Assembly: GCA_028707175.1 (NCBI GenBank)
Contig: JAQTUV010000001.1
Span: forward strand, 124,001 to 188,000
DNA length: 64,000 nucleotides
Reading direction: 5' to 3'
Source: Sideroxydans sp.
GTDB lineage: Bacteria; Pseudomonadota; Gammaproteobacteria; Burkholderiales; Gallionellaceae
Below are positions 1 through 8,493 of this stretch, piece by piece; the stretch's first letter is position 1; each line of letters begins with the position of its first letter. A program made the translations under genes and the position numbers. The notes beneath the pieces are model-generated. The model saw only the letters and a list, made by a program, of their open reading frames with translations, was not told where the DNA came from and searched no databases.

Positions 1-869
1 AGTTCGATGAAATGATAGCCGAACCCGCGCAGGTATTGATTCTTGCGAATGGCGATGCGAGTCGTGCTGGCTTCGAATAGATGTCCTGCATCGATCATCT
101 TCAAGTGTTTGTCACGATCGGGTACGAAAGCCATCTGCGCTACGATTCCGACGCCCATCCCTAACTCCACATAAGTCTTGATGACATCGGCATCGATAGC
201 CGTCAGCGCGATGTTAGGCGTGATCCCGGCTTCACTGAAAGCTTGGTTGATCTTGTTGCGTCCGGTGAAGGCGAAGTCGTAAGTGATGATCGGGTATTGA
301 GCGAGCTTCTTCAGCGTCAATCGTTTTTCTTGCAGCAACGGATGTTTGGGCGGCACCACTACGCAGTGATGCCATTCATAGCAAGGTAAGGTCACCAACT
401 CATCGTATAGAGCCAAACTCTCGGTGGCGATGCCAATGTCCACCTCGCCACTCAGCACCTGCTCCGCGATCTGTGTCGGGCTACCTTGGTGCAGTCCTAG
501 CTTCACATCGGGATAGTGCTGTGTGAACTGTTTGACGACGGAGGGGAGCGCGTAGCGTGCTTGGGTATGGGTCGTAGCGATGGTGAGTGCGCCGCCTTGC
601 TGGTTCTTGAAATCAGATCCCAGCTGCTTCAAATTGTTTGCATCGAGCAGCATGCGCGTAGCGACTTCGACGATCAGCTTTCCCGGGTCGGTCAGCGCGG
701 CCAGGCGCTTGCCATTGCGCACGAATATATCGACCCCTAGTTCCTCTTCCAATAGTTTGATTTGTTTGCTGATGCCAGGTTGTGAGGTGAAGAGTGCGGC
801 AGCGGCAGCAGAGATGCTCAAGTTGTTCTTCACGATCTCATTCAAGTAGCGTAATTGCTGCAAATTCAT
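1..869 (-). CDS. cysB: LysR-type regulator CysB (3' end outside window)
   Basis: Transcriptional activator of the sulfate assimilation genes; in this family N-acetylserine or O-acetylserine is the usual inducer. About 289 residues are visible, read on the minus strand, and the C-terminal end runs off the left edge. The N-terminus begins MNLQQLRYLNEIV, followed by a helix-turn-helix with the CysB-like run AALFTSQPGISKQIKLLEEE, then a substrate-binding fold containing TTHTQARYALP, a stretch typical of CysB/Cbl. The ATG at 869 is preceded by AGGAG. It diverges from the sulfate gene cluster, which fits a local regulator, and an LTTR-type palindrome lies just upstream. CysB rather than Cbl is chosen from the genomic context; the distinction is not certain. 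Confidence 0.9.
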   Translation of the reverse strand, partial: MNLQQLRYLNEIVKNNLSISAAAAALFTSQPGISKQIKLLEEELGVDIFVRNGKRLAALTDPGKLIVEVATRMLLDANNLKQLGSDFKNQQGGALTIATTHTQARYALPSVVKQFTQHYPDVKLGLHQGSPTQIAEQVLSGEVDIGIATESLALYDELVTLPCYEWHHCVVVPPKHPLLQEKRLTLKKLAQYPIITYDFAFTGRNKINQAFSEAGITPNIALTAIDADVIKTYVELGMGVGIVAQMAFVPDRDKHLKMIDAGHLFEASTTRIAIRKNQYLRGFGYHFIE

Positions 870-882
870 GGCGCGACTCCTC

Positions 883-897
883 ATAACGTATGGTTAT
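883..897. promoter_or_regulatory. LysR-type operator, probable CysB site
   Basis: The sequence ATAACGTATGGTTAT is a perfect 5-bp inverted repeat (ATAAC-N5-GTTAT) that satisfies the T-N11-A rule of LysR-family boxes. It lies in the 102-bp gap between divergent cysB and the sulfate operon, 14 bp from the cysB start and about 75 bp from the transporter start. Position suggests autorepression of cysB and activation of the operon. Binding is inferred. Confidence 0.55.
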
Positions 898-971
898 ATC
901 ATCTTAACATATCACCATTTAATAAAGATAAGCCGCTCCGTTACTATGCGCACCTCTTTAAGGAGTATCGC

Positions 972-1754
972 GTGGATTGGCTCTATACCCTGTCGGGTTT
1001 TCTGGTTGGTTTGATCGTGGGTGTGACTGGCGTGGGCGGTGGCTCATTGATGACACCGTTGCTGGTCTTGTTCTTCGGTGTGTCGCCTGCGACGGCGGTA
1101 GGTACCGATCTGTTGTATGCCTCGATCACCAAAAGTATGGGCGGCTGGGTACATGCCGTCAAAGGCTCGGTGGATTGGAAAGTGGTCAAGCTGTTGGCGC
1201 TGGGCAGTATCCCTGCCGCCATTATCACCATCGCCTCTCTCAAGATGTTGGCTCTCGAAGAAAAGACGCTACGCAGCTTGGTCACCAGTGTGCTGAGTGT
1301 GGCGCTTTTGGCAACGGCGGCGGTACTGCTGTTGAAAGATTGGATTAAGAAAATAGCGCTACGTGATGACGGTACGGTTTATGAACTGCATCATCGTTAT
1401 TTACCCGCCGCCACTATCGCGACTGGTGTTGTGGTCGGTGCACTTGTGACAGTCTCATCCATCGGTGCCGGCGTGTTGGGCACGGTGGCGATCTTGTTCT
1501 TGTATCCACGCCTACCTGCTGTGAAGGTGGTCGGTACAGACATCGTACATGCGGTTCCTTTGACTGCGGTGGCGGGCATGGGGCACATGGCGCTGGGTAC
1601 GGTCGACTTTGTGTTGCTCGGAAGTTTGTTGCTGGGTTCGTTGCCGGGCATCTATATCGGCAGTCACTTGAGCGCCAAGGTTCCAGAGAAAGTATTGCGT
1701 CCTTTGTTGGCAATCATGTTGCTCATCATCGGATTGAAGATGGTGTTTTATTAA
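972..1754 (+). CDS. TauE/SafE-family sulfite/sulfate transporter
   Basis: Integral membrane protein of 260 residues, predicted to move a sulfur anion (sulfite, sulfate or thiosulfate) across the inner membrane. It has about eight hydrophobic segments and two copies of the family motif, GVTGVGGGSLMTP near residue 17 and SSIGAGVLGTVAILFLYP near residue 155. The frame is open back to 855, but the start is set at GTG 972 because AAGGAG lies 7 bp upstream and the preceding 39 codons cover the divergent promoter region and look non-coding. It is first in the sulfate operon. Direction of transport cannot be read from sequence. Confidence 0.85.
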   Translation: MDWLYTLSGFLVGLIVGVTGVGGGSLMTPLLVLFFGVSPATAVGTDLLYASITKSMGGWVHAVKGSVDWKVVKLLALGSIPAAIITIASLKMLALEEKTLRSLVTSVLSVALLATAAVLLLKDWIKKIALRDDGTVYELHHRYLPAATIATGVVVGALVTVSSIGAGVLGTVAILFLYPRLPAVKVVGTDIVHAVPLTAVAGMGHMALGTVDFVLLGSLLLGSLPGIYIGSHLSAKVPEKVLRPLLAIMLLIIGLKMVFY

Positions 1755-1766
1755 GTGAGGTGAAGT

Positions 1767-1994
1767 ATGAGTACGAACAACCCAAATAAGCCAAAACAAG
1801 TGAGCTGGTTCAACGGCTGTGGTGGACGTATCGGCGTCGTGGTCGGTCAGACTGGTGAGTACGCCTACATCGGGGCTGCCTTGCGCCACGATGAAGATTC
1901 GGATGTTGCGCACATCTTGGCGTATGGCGCCAAGTTCCCGCTGGAGGCGGCTTTGCTGTTGCCTGTCTCCAAAAGCTACCCAGTAGAGGCATAA
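1767..1994 (+). CDS. Small conserved-looking protein of the cys operon
   Basis: A 75-residue soluble protein of unknown function, placed 12 bp after the transporter and 2 bp before cysI, with GAGGTGAAG upstream of its ATG. No signal peptide, membrane segment or metal-binding cysteine pair is visible. It is glycine-rich in the first half (WFNGCGGRIGVVVGQTGEYAYIG). The tight spacing to both neighbours indicates a real gene translated with the operon, so a role near sulfite reduction or sulfur transport is inferred from position only. I do not recognise a family. Confidence 0.7.
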   Translation: MSTNNPNKPKQVSWFNGCGGRIGVVVGQTGEYAYIGAALRHDEDSDVAHILAYGAKFPLEAALLLPVSKSYPVEA

Positions 1995-1996
1995 CG

Positions 1997-3742
1997 ATGT
2001 ATCGCTACGACCGATTCGATCATCAACTTGTCGCCGAACGTGTCGCGCAATTCCGCGACCAAGTGCGCCGCCGTTTGTCGGGTGAGCTCAAGGAAGACGA
2101 GTTCCGTGTGCTGCGTTTGCAGAATGGTGTGTACATGCAGGTGCATGCCTACATGATGCGTCTCGCTGCGCCTTACGGCATGGTCAGCTCAGACCAGATG
2201 CGTATGTTCGCGCACATCGCGCGCAAGTATGACCGTGGGTATGGTCACTTCACGACGCGCCAGAACATCCAGTTCAACTGGCTCAAGCTGCAAGACACGC
2301 CAGATATCTTGGCTGATCTGGCGACAGTGGAAGCGCATGCTATTCAGACATCGGGTAACTGCATACGCAACATCACGACGGATGAGTTTGCTGGTGTGGC
2401 ACAGGATGAGCTGATCGACCCACGCCCTTATGCGGAGTTGTTGCGTCAGTGGAGCACACTCCATCCCGAGTTTGCTTACTTGCCGCGCAAGTTCAAACTC
2501 TCCATCACGGGCGCTGCGCAAGACCGTGCCGCTATCGAGATCAATGACGTCGGTTTGCAAGTGGTGAAGAACGCGCAGGGCGAAGTCGGTTTCCGCGTGT
2601 TGGTCGGTGGTGGTCTAGGGCGCACACCCGTCATCGGTACAGAGATCAACGCGTTCGTGCCGTGGCAACACATCATCACCTTTGCTGAGTCCATCGTGCG
2701 TGTCTATAACGAGTTCGGTCGTCGCGACAATCTGTACAAGGCACGCATCAAGATATTGGTGAAAGCCATCGGCATCGACGAGTTCCGCCGCCAAGTGGAA
2801 GAAGAATGGAAGCTCAACAAGGACGGCCCCAGCACGCTGACACAAGCGGAGCTGGATCGCGTCGCTGCTTGCTTCACTGCACCGGGCTACGTCACCTTGC
2901 CCGCAGAAGATGTCGCTGTAGCAGCATTGCAGCGTGATAACAAAGCATTTTCCAGCTGGCTGAAACGCAACGTCAAATCACACAAGATTGCTGGATATGC
3001 GGCGGTGGAGTTGTCGCTCAAACGCACGGGCATCGCACCCGGCGATGCGACTGCCGAGCAAATGGAAGCGGCGGCCGCGTTGGCTGATAAATACAGCTTC
3101 GGAGAATTGCGCATCACGCACATGCAGAACCTGGTGTTGGCCGATGTGAAGCGATCAGACCTCATCGCCTTGTGGGAAGCCGCTAAGGTGCAGGGCTTTG
3201 CAACGCCGAACATCGGTCTGTTGACCGACATCATCTGCTGCCCCGGCGGCGATTTCTGCACACTGGCCAATGCACGATCCATCACGCTAGCCAAAGCAGT
3301 GGACGAGCGTTTCGACGACATCGACTACCTGCAAGACATCGGTGAGGTCGATCTGAATATCTCTGGCTGTGTGAATGCCTGTGCGCATCACCATGTCGGT
3401 CACATCGGCATCCTTGGTGTGGATAAGTCAGGTGACGAGTGGTATCAAGTATCCATCGGTGGCGCCAAGGGTAGCCCTGCAGCAATCGGCAAGATCATCG
3501 GGCGTTCGTTCTCTTTCGCGCAGATACCCGAAGTCGTTTCACGCTTGTTGCAGGTGTATGTGAAAGCGCGATTCGCTGACGAGAGATTCATCGACACCGT
3601 GCGTCGTGTTGGGTTAGATCCCTTTGTGGAATACGTGTACGCCACACCCGTACCGGAAGAGGCCAAGTTGTTGCTGCCCGATTACGAATTGATCCAACAG
3701 GGTACGCCTTACGACGCACCCTATTATTCGCCGAGGTTCTGA
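1997..3742 (+). CDS. cysI: Siroheme nitrite/sulfite reductase, sulfite-reducing type
   Basis: Reduces sulfite to sulfide with six electrons using siroheme and a 4Fe-4S cluster. The 581-residue protein carries two ferredoxin-like halves, and the cluster ligands are visible as C415-X5-C421 and C458-X3-C462 (in CCPGGDFC and GCVNACAHHHVGH). No CysJ flavoprotein is present nearby, so the electron donor is not NADPH-CysJ in this operon and may be ferredoxin or another carrier. The gene follows the 75-residue protein by 2 bp and its TGA overlaps the next ATG by one base. Nitrite reductase activity is possible for this family, but the CysH/CysD/CysN context favours sulfite. Confidence 0.92.
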   Translation: MYRYDRFDHQLVAERVAQFRDQVRRRLSGELKEDEFRVLRLQNGVYMQVHAYMMRLAAPYGMVSSDQMRMFAHIARKYDRGYGHFTTRQNIQFNWLKLQDTPDILADLATVEAHAIQTSGNCIRNITTDEFAGVAQDELIDPRPYAELLRQWSTLHPEFAYLPRKFKLSITGAAQDRAAIEINDVGLQVVKNAQGEVGFRVLVGGGLGRTPVIGTEINAFVPWQHIITFAESIVRVYNEFGRRDNLYKARIKILVKAIGIDEFRRQVEEEWKLNKDGPSTLTQAELDRVAACFTAPGYVTLPAEDVAVAALQRDNKAFSSWLKRNVKSHKIAGYAAVELSLKRTGIAPGDATAEQMEAAAALADKYSFGELRITHMQNLVLADVKRSDLIALWEAAKVQGFATPNIGLLTDIICCPGGDFCTLANARSITLAKAVDERFDDIDYLQDIGEVDLNISGCVNACAHHHVGHIGILGVDKSGDEWYQVSIGGAKGSPAAIGKIIGRSFSFAQIPEVVSRLLQVYVKARFADERFIDTVRRVGLDPFVEYVYATPVPEEAKLLLPDYELIQQGTPYDAPYYSPRF

Positions 3743-4254
3743 TGCTGATTAAGAATAACGAAATCGTTACGGATGAATGGACTGTGCTGCGTTTGCAGGA
3801 GGGTGAGGCTGCCAACAGCGTTGTTGTCCCCGAAGGAAAAGTGATCGTTCCATTGCCTGTGTGGAACTGCCAGCATGATGCATTGCAGGGACGTACTGAA
3901 CTGGGATTGTGGCTGGCTGGTTTTGAACGCGCCGAAGATATTCCCGATGCAGTACATCGCTTTCCCGTGATTGCGATCGATTTCCACAAATACACCGATG
4001 GTCGAGGCTACACATTGGCATATCGCCTGCGCAAACAAATGGGCTATCGCGGTGAACTTCGTGCGATGGGTGATGTCTTGCACGACCAATTGTTCTACTT
4101 GAAGCGAGTGGGCTTCGATGCGTTTGCACTGCCTAAAGACAAAGATGCGCAGGCTGCATTGGCAGGGTTCACAGATTTCTCTCTGAGCTATCAAGCATCA
4201 GTAGATTTAGATGCGCCACTACATCGGCGCGTAACACGAGGAAGTGCTGCATGA
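3742..4254 (+). CDS. DUF934 family protein, probable CysI partner
   Basis: A 170-residue protein of the DUF934 family, which regularly sits between the sulfite reductase gene and cysH in beta- and alphaproteobacteria and is often described as an oxidoreductase needed for sulfite reduction. It starts with the ATG that overlaps the cysI stop (TGATG) and its own stop overlaps the cysH start (ATGA), so translation of the three genes is coupled. It contains FHKYTDGRGYTLAYRLRKQ, the most family-like stretch. It has only one cysteine (in VWNCQHDAL) and no cysteine cluster motif, so it is unlikely to hold an iron-sulfur cluster by itself. The biochemical role is inferred. Confidence 0.8.
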   Translation: MLIKNNEIVTDEWTVLRLQEGEAANSVVVPEGKVIVPLPVWNCQHDALQGRTELGLWLAGFERAEDIPDAVHRFPVIAIDFHKYTDGRGYTLAYRLRKQMGYRGELRAMGDVLHDQLFYLKRVGFDAFALPKDKDAQAALAGFTDFSLSYQASVDLDAPLHRRVTRGSAA

Positions 4255-4952
4255 GTGATTTGAAACAAAAGATCGAACAGACCGTCGCCATATTGGAACA
4301 GGCGGTGCGTGAGTTTTCTCCAGTGACCTTTGCCAATAGCTTAGGTGCAGAAGATATGGTGTTGACTGACCTCATCGCCAAACACCAGCCCAACATCGAT
4401 ATGTTCAGTTTGGATACGGGGCGCTTGCCGCAAGAGACCTACGAGCTGATGCAAAAGGTACGCAACAACTATAACGTCCCCTTGGTTGTCTATTACCCCG
4501 AAGCGACGGCTGTGGAGCTTTATGTCGCACAGCATGGTGTGAATGGGTTTTATGAAAGCGTGGATGCGCGCAAGGCTTGCTGCCATGTACGTAAGGTTGA
4601 GCCGCTACGCCGTGCCTTGGTTGGCACACGCGCTTGGATCACCGGTATGCGCCGTGAACAAGCCGTGACGCGTGGCAGCCTGGAAACTTCTGCATTTGAT
4701 GCGGATAACGGCATACAGAAATTCAACCCCTTGTTGGAATGGACGGATGCCGAAGTATGGGAATACATCAAGACGAATGATGTGCCCTACAACGCGTTGC
4801 ACGATCAGTTCTACCCCAGCATCGGTTGTGCGCCTTGTACGCGCGCCATCACCCCCGGCGAGGATGTACGTGCGGGGCGGTGGTGGTGGGAAAACCCAGA
4901 GAACAAGGAATGTGGCTTGCATGTATCAAGCCGCATTCCGAAACGGGCGTAA
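4251..4952 (+). CDS. cysH: Adenylylsulfate (APS) reductase, assimilatory
   Basis: Reduces adenylyl sulfate to sulfite and AMP with thioredoxin or glutaredoxin as donor. The 233-residue protein has the ATP-pyrophosphatase-like fold with SLGAEDMVL near residue 30 and a C-terminal catalytic cysteine in ECGLH (C221). It keeps both cysteine pairs, C110-C111 and C193-X2-C196, that bind a 4Fe-4S cluster. This marks it as the APS-using type and not the PAPS-using enterobacterial type, consistent with a CysN that has no fused CysC kinase and with no separate cysC here. It starts four bases inside the DUF934 gene. Confidence 0.92.
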   Translation: MSDLKQKIEQTVAILEQAVREFSPVTFANSLGAEDMVLTDLIAKHQPNIDMFSLDTGRLPQETYELMQKVRNNYNVPLVVYYPEATAVELYVAQHGVNGFYESVDARKACCHVRKVEPLRRALVGTRAWITGMRREQAVTRGSLETSAFDADNGIQKFNPLLEWTDAEVWEYIKTNDVPYNALHDQFYPSIGCAPCTRAITPGEDVRAGRWWWENPENKECGLHVSSRIPKRA

Positions 4953-4958
4953 CCCGAA

Positions 4959-5009
4959 GTAGGTCGGGTTTTAACCCGACATGTCCAGTCAGGCTGAAGC
5001 ATGACCTAC
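4959..5009. repeat. REP-type palindrome, copy 1 (partly degenerate)
   Basis: Begins GTAGGTCGGGTTTTAACCCG and ends GACCTAC. The first hairpin (TCGGGTT/AACCCGA) is intact; the second arm has diverged (GTCCAGTCAGGCTGAAGC). It belongs to the same family as the copies at 30226 and 36139. The GTAG start is typical of REP elements mobilised by RAYT transposases. It lies between cysH and cysD. Confidence 0.8.
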
Positions 5010-5021
5010 ACGTAATCGTAC

Positions 5022-5048
5022 GATGGGTTGAGCGTAGTGATACCCATC
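5022..5048. repeat. Short palindromic repeat GATGGGT...ACCCATC
   Basis: GATGGGT and ACCCATC are perfect 7-bp arms around TGAGCGTAGTGAT. Sequences of this form (GATGGGTTGAGCG...) recur in intergenic DNA of many proteobacteria. It directly follows the REP copy, so the cysH-cysD gap is a stack of small repeats 19 bp upstream of the cysD start. Confidence 0.55.
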
Positions 5049-5066
5049 AAAAATAGAGAAGAGAAA

Positions 5067-5972
5067 ATGAGCAAACACAGCCTATCCCATTTGGATGTAC
5101 TCGAGAGTGAATCCATCCACATCATGCGCGAGGTCGCGGCGGAGTGCAAAAATCCTGCTTTGCTGTTCTCGGGCGGTAAAGACTCCATCGTCATGCTGCG
5201 TTTAGCAGAGAAGGCATTTCGCCCAGCGAAATTCCCGTTCCCGCTGGTACACATCGACACCGAGCATAACTTTCCCGAAGTCATCGCCTGCCGCGACAAG
5301 TTGGCAGCCGACTTGGGAGAGCGCCTCATCGTGCGTTCGTTGGAAGACTCCATCAAGCGCGGCACCATCGTCATCAAAGACGAGAGCAAACCGCGCAACC
5401 CCTTCCAATCGGTGACCTTGCTAGAGACCATCGCCGAGTTTGGATTCGATGCCTGCATGGGCGGTGCCCGACGCGATGAAGAAAAGGCGCGTGCCAAAGA
5501 GCGCATCTTCTCCTTCCGCGACGAGTTCGGTCAGTGGGACCCAAAGAACCAACGTCCTGAGTTGTGGGACACCTACAACACACGCGTGCATGCCGGCGAG
5601 AACATCCGTGTGTTCCCCATCAGCAACTGGACCGAGATGGATATCTGGCAATACATCGGGCGCGAAAAACTCTACATCCCGAACATCTACTACGCGCACG
5701 AACGTGAAGTCATCCGTCGCGGCGGCAATGTCATTCCCGTCTCGCATCTGGTGCAACCTAAGCCGGGCGAAAAGGTGGAAGTCGCGACCGTGCGTTTCCG
5801 TACCGTGGGCGATATGACCTGTACCGCACCGGTGGAATCGACAGCGCGTAATGTTGACGAGATCATCGAAGAGACCGCAAGCACACGTATCACCGAACGC
5901 GGCGCGACTCGTATGGACGATCAAACATCGGATGCGTCGATGGAACTAAGGAAAAAAGAAGGTTACTTCTGA
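5067..5972 (+). CDS. cysD: Sulfate adenylyltransferase subunit 2
   Basis: Catalytic subunit of ATP sulfurylase, which makes adenylyl sulfate from ATP and sulfate with the GTPase CysN. The protein has 301 residues, close to the usual 302, with the PP-loop SGGKDSIVML near residue 35 and the FDACMGGARRDEEKARAKER stretch typical of CysD. The frame is open to 5028, but the ATG at 5067 has GAGAAGAG just upstream, gives the family length, and avoids reading into the palindromic repeat. It is separated from cysH by 114 bp of repeat DNA and from cysN by a long inverted repeat, so expression may be modulated within the operon. Confidence 0.95.
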   Translation: MSKHSLSHLDVLESESIHIMREVAAECKNPALLFSGGKDSIVMLRLAEKAFRPAKFPFPLVHIDTEHNFPEVIACRDKLAADLGERLIVRSLEDSIKRGTIVIKDESKPRNPFQSVTLLETIAEFGFDACMGGARRDEEKARAKERIFSFRDEFGQWDPKNQRPELWDTYNTRVHAGENIRVFPISNWTEMDIWQYIGREKLYIPNIYYAHEREVIRRGGNVIPVSHLVQPKPGEKVEVATVRFRTVGDMTCTAPVESTARNVDEIIEETASTRITERGATRMDDQTSDASMELRKKEGYF

Positions 5973-5988
5973 TCGCCCACTAAACCTG

Positions 5989-6097
5989 TTCCTTCCCCCA
6001 TGCAGGGGGAAGGTTAGGATGGGGGTAGAACAGTAGAGCTACGAAAAATAGAAGTTTCTACCCCCTCCCTAGCCCTCCCCCTGCATGGGGGAGGGAA
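5989..6097. repeat. Long inverted repeat between cysD and cysN
   Basis: Two arms of about 42 bp (5989-6030 and 6056-6097) are near-perfect reverse complements separated by 25 bp. Each arm also contains its own small palindrome (CCCCCATGCAGGGGG and CCCCCTGCATGGGGG). The RNA could form a very stable cruciform-like hairpin between the two coding regions. This looks like a dispersed non-autonomous intergenic element; no open reading frame is inside it. Confidence 0.8.
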
Positions 6098-6141
6098 TGA
6101 GTTAGAGAGCGACGAGGCTGAATGATTTAAGGGAATAAATA

Positions 6142-7395
6142 ATGAACACCACCACACAACTACTTCGTTTCATCACCGCAGGCTCTGTCGATGACGGCAA
6201 GAGCACGCTCATCGGTCGCCTGCTGCACGACTCGAAATCCATCTTCGAAGACCAGTTCTCTGCCATCTCCAAGACCAGCGAGAAGCGCGGCATGGCGGCA
6301 GTCGATCTGTCTTTGTTGACGGATGGTCTGCAAGCCGAGCGTGAGCAGGGCATCACCATCGACGTAGCCTATCGCTACTTCGCCACGCCCAAGCGCAAGT
6401 TCATCATCGGCGACACACCCGGTCATGAGCAATACACGCGCAACATGGTGACGGCCGCATCCACTGCCAATCTCGTGGTCATCCTTATCGATGCGCGCAG
6501 AGGGGTGCTGACGCAGACGCGTCGCCATACCTATCTCGCTAGCTTGGTCGGCGTGCCACACATCGTGTTGGCCGTGAACAAGATGGACATGGTCGATTAT
6601 TCGCAAGCGCGTTTCGACGAAATCGTTGCTGAGTACAAAACATTTGCCGCACAACTGGAATTGCATGACGTGACTTGCATCCCGATGTCCGCACTGGTCG
6701 GCGATATGGTCGTTGATCGCGGAGCGAATCTTGATTGGTATAAAGGCCCAGCATTGCTCGAACTGTTAGAGAAGGTAGAGATCGACAATGACGTGAACAC
6801 CAGCGATTTCCGCTTCCCCGTGCAATGGGTCTGCCGTCCACAGACTGACGAATTCCACGACTTCCGTGGTTTCGCCGGACGTATCGAAGCGGGCGAAGTT
6901 TCGGTAGGGGACGAGGTAACGGTGTTGCCGTCAGGGCGCAGCTCCAAGGTCAAAGAGATCGTCACTTACGATGGCAATCTGCAAACTGCTTTCGCTCCGC
7001 AATCCGTCACCATCACCTTGGCAGACGAGATCGACATCTCGCGCGGAGACATGTTGGTGAAGAGCAGTCTGAACGCGCCCAAGGTCGAAAAAGAGTTCGA
7101 GGCCATGTTGTGCTGGTTATCGGAATCGCCACTCGATAAGAACCGTAAATATTTGGTCAAACACACCACGCGCACAGCAAAGTGCTTGTTCTCTCGTATC
7201 TTCTATCGTGTCGATGTGAATACGCTTGAGCCGCATGAGGTGGAAAAGTTGAATATGAACGACATCGCCCGAGTGTCGCTCAAGATCCAACAGCCACTGG
7301 TGTTTGATAGCTATGAGATCGACCGCGCTACGGGCAGCTTCATCGTCATTGATGAGGCGACGAATAACACCGTCGCAGCAGGGATGATCGCTTAG
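6142..7395 (+). CDS. cysN: Sulfate adenylyltransferase subunit 1 (GTPase)
   Basis: Regulatory GTPase subunit of ATP sulfurylase; GTP hydrolysis drives APS formation by CysD. The 417-residue protein has the translation-factor GTPase fold: P-loop GSVDDGKST at residues 14-22, DTPGHEQY near 92 and NKMD near 147, followed by two beta-barrel domains. It ends without an APS kinase domain, so it is CysN alone and not the CysNC fusion, matching an APS-using CysH. AAGGG lies upstream of the ATG. It is the last gene of the sulfate cluster. Confidence 0.95.
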   Translation: MNTTTQLLRFITAGSVDDGKSTLIGRLLHDSKSIFEDQFSAISKTSEKRGMAAVDLSLLTDGLQAEREQGITIDVAYRYFATPKRKFIIGDTPGHEQYTRNMVTAASTANLVVILIDARRGVLTQTRRHTYLASLVGVPHIVLAVNKMDMVDYSQARFDEIVAEYKTFAAQLELHDVTCIPMSALVGDMVVDRGANLDWYKGPALLELLEKVEIDNDVNTSDFRFPVQWVCRPQTDEFHDFRGFAGRIEAGEVSVGDEVTVLPSGRSSKVKEIVTYDGNLQTAFAPQSVTITLADEIDISRGDMLVKSSLNAPKVEKEFEAMLCWLSESPLDKNRKYLVKHTTRTAKCLFSRIFYRVDVNTLEPHEVEKLNMNDIARVSLKIQQPLVFDSYEIDRATGSFIVIDEATNNTVAAGMIA

Positions 7396-7408
7396 TGTTG
7401 GGGTAAAA

Positions 7409-7440
7409 GCCGATACGCCAACAAATATTGACGTATCGGC
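7409..7440 (+). terminator. Candidate terminator after cysN
   Basis: A perfect 9-bp stem GCCGATACG / CGTATCGGC encloses a 14-base loop, 14 bp after the cysN stop. It is preceded by AAAA and followed by CTTAACTACT, so the T-run is weak. It probably ends or attenuates the sulfate operon. Confidence 0.5.
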
Positions 7441-7511
7441 CTTAACTACTCCTCATGTCATTGGCCTGTGGTATCTTTCCATTCATCTTAGTCTGATGCC
7501 ACCTTGAAGCC

Positions 7512-8447
7512 ATGAGTCTACTTTCATTGATCACCGCGTTCCTGTTGGAACAAGTCCATCCGCTCTCGTCGCGCAAGTATCTCCATACGTGGCTTTCGGC
7601 TTATATCGATTTTTTTCAGCGCAACTTCAATGCGGGTGAACACAAGCACGGTCGAATCGCATGGATACTTGCCATCGCTGTTCCACTTATCTTAGTTGCA
7701 GCTATCCATTGGCTGTTGATTGGCGTGCATCCCCTTTTTGCTTGGGCATTCAGCGTATTAGTGCTGTACTTCACCATGGGGTTTCGGCAATTTAGCCATT
7801 TCTTTACCGACATCAATCAAGCATTGAGCAACGATCAGCTCGATCAAGCGCGTGGTGTATTGAGTGAGTGGAGCGGCAAGTCTTGCAGAGATTTGAGTAA
7901 GGAAGAGGTGGCACGTGTTGCGATCGAACAAGCGATCCTTGCTTCGCATCGTCATGTGTTCGGTGTTGTGTTCTGGTTTGTTGTATTCATGATGCTTGGC
8001 TTGGGCCCGATTGGTGCAATTTTGTATCGGCTTGCCTTGACCGTGAGCACCAAGTGGGGTGAACAGCCAAGCACTGAATTTGGGGATTTTGGCATTTTCT
8101 CCAAACAAGTGGCCTATCTACTTGAATGGCTACCCATACGTTTGACCGCCAGCACCTTTGCTATTGTGGGCAACTTTGAAGACACGGCGTATTGCTGGCG
8201 CAACCAAGCAGCTACTTGGCCGAACTCAGAAGAAGGCATTCTGTTGGCGAGTGGTGCAGGTGCGCTCGGTGTGAAATTAGGGCAGACCATCATCCTCGAC
8301 CATGAACCCGTGTTTAGACCAGAGCTGGGCAGCGGAGATGATGCGGATACCGATTTTATGCAAAGTGTCATCGGGTTGGTATGGCGTGCGATGGTCTTTC
8401 AGTTGATCGTACTGCTGATGCTGACCGTGGCGAATTTGCTTGGCTAA
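7512..8447 (+). CDS. CobD/CbiB-family (AmpE-like) membrane protein
   Basis: A 311-residue membrane protein with the LEQVHPLSSRKYLHTW start and several hydrophobic segments (about residues 46-95 and 145-180). The family includes the cobalamin enzyme CbiB/CobD and the AmpE-like proteins. There are no other cobalamin genes nearby, so a cobinamide role is not supported by context and the common label CobD/CbiB-family is as far as I go. It stands alone between the cysN hairpin and a glutaredoxin gene, with the ATG at 7512 used as start. Confidence 0.75.
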   Translation: MSLLSLITAFLLEQVHPLSSRKYLHTWLSAYIDFFQRNFNAGEHKHGRIAWILAIAVPLILVAAIHWLLIGVHPLFAWAFSVLVLYFTMGFRQFSHFFTDINQALSNDQLDQARGVLSEWSGKSCRDLSKEEVARVAIEQAILASHRHVFGVVFWFVVFMMLGLGPIGAILYRLALTVSTKWGEQPSTEFGDFGIFSKQVAYLLEWLPIRLTASTFAIVGNFEDTAYCWRNQAATWPNSEEGILLASGAGALGVKLGQTIILDHEPVFRPELGSGDDADTDFMQSVIGLVWRAMVFQLIVLLMLTVANLLG

Positions 8448-8493
8448 AAACGCGACACTTGAAACAGTACGATCCAATTAAGGTAATGACAAA

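Noticed and set aside
855-971. Upstream extension of the TauE/SafE reading frame
   Set aside because: It covers the divergent promoter and operator; a good ribosome site points to GTG 972.
7512-8447. Cobalamin biosynthesis locus
   Set aside because: Only a CobD/CbiB-like protein is present, with no other pathway gene nearby.
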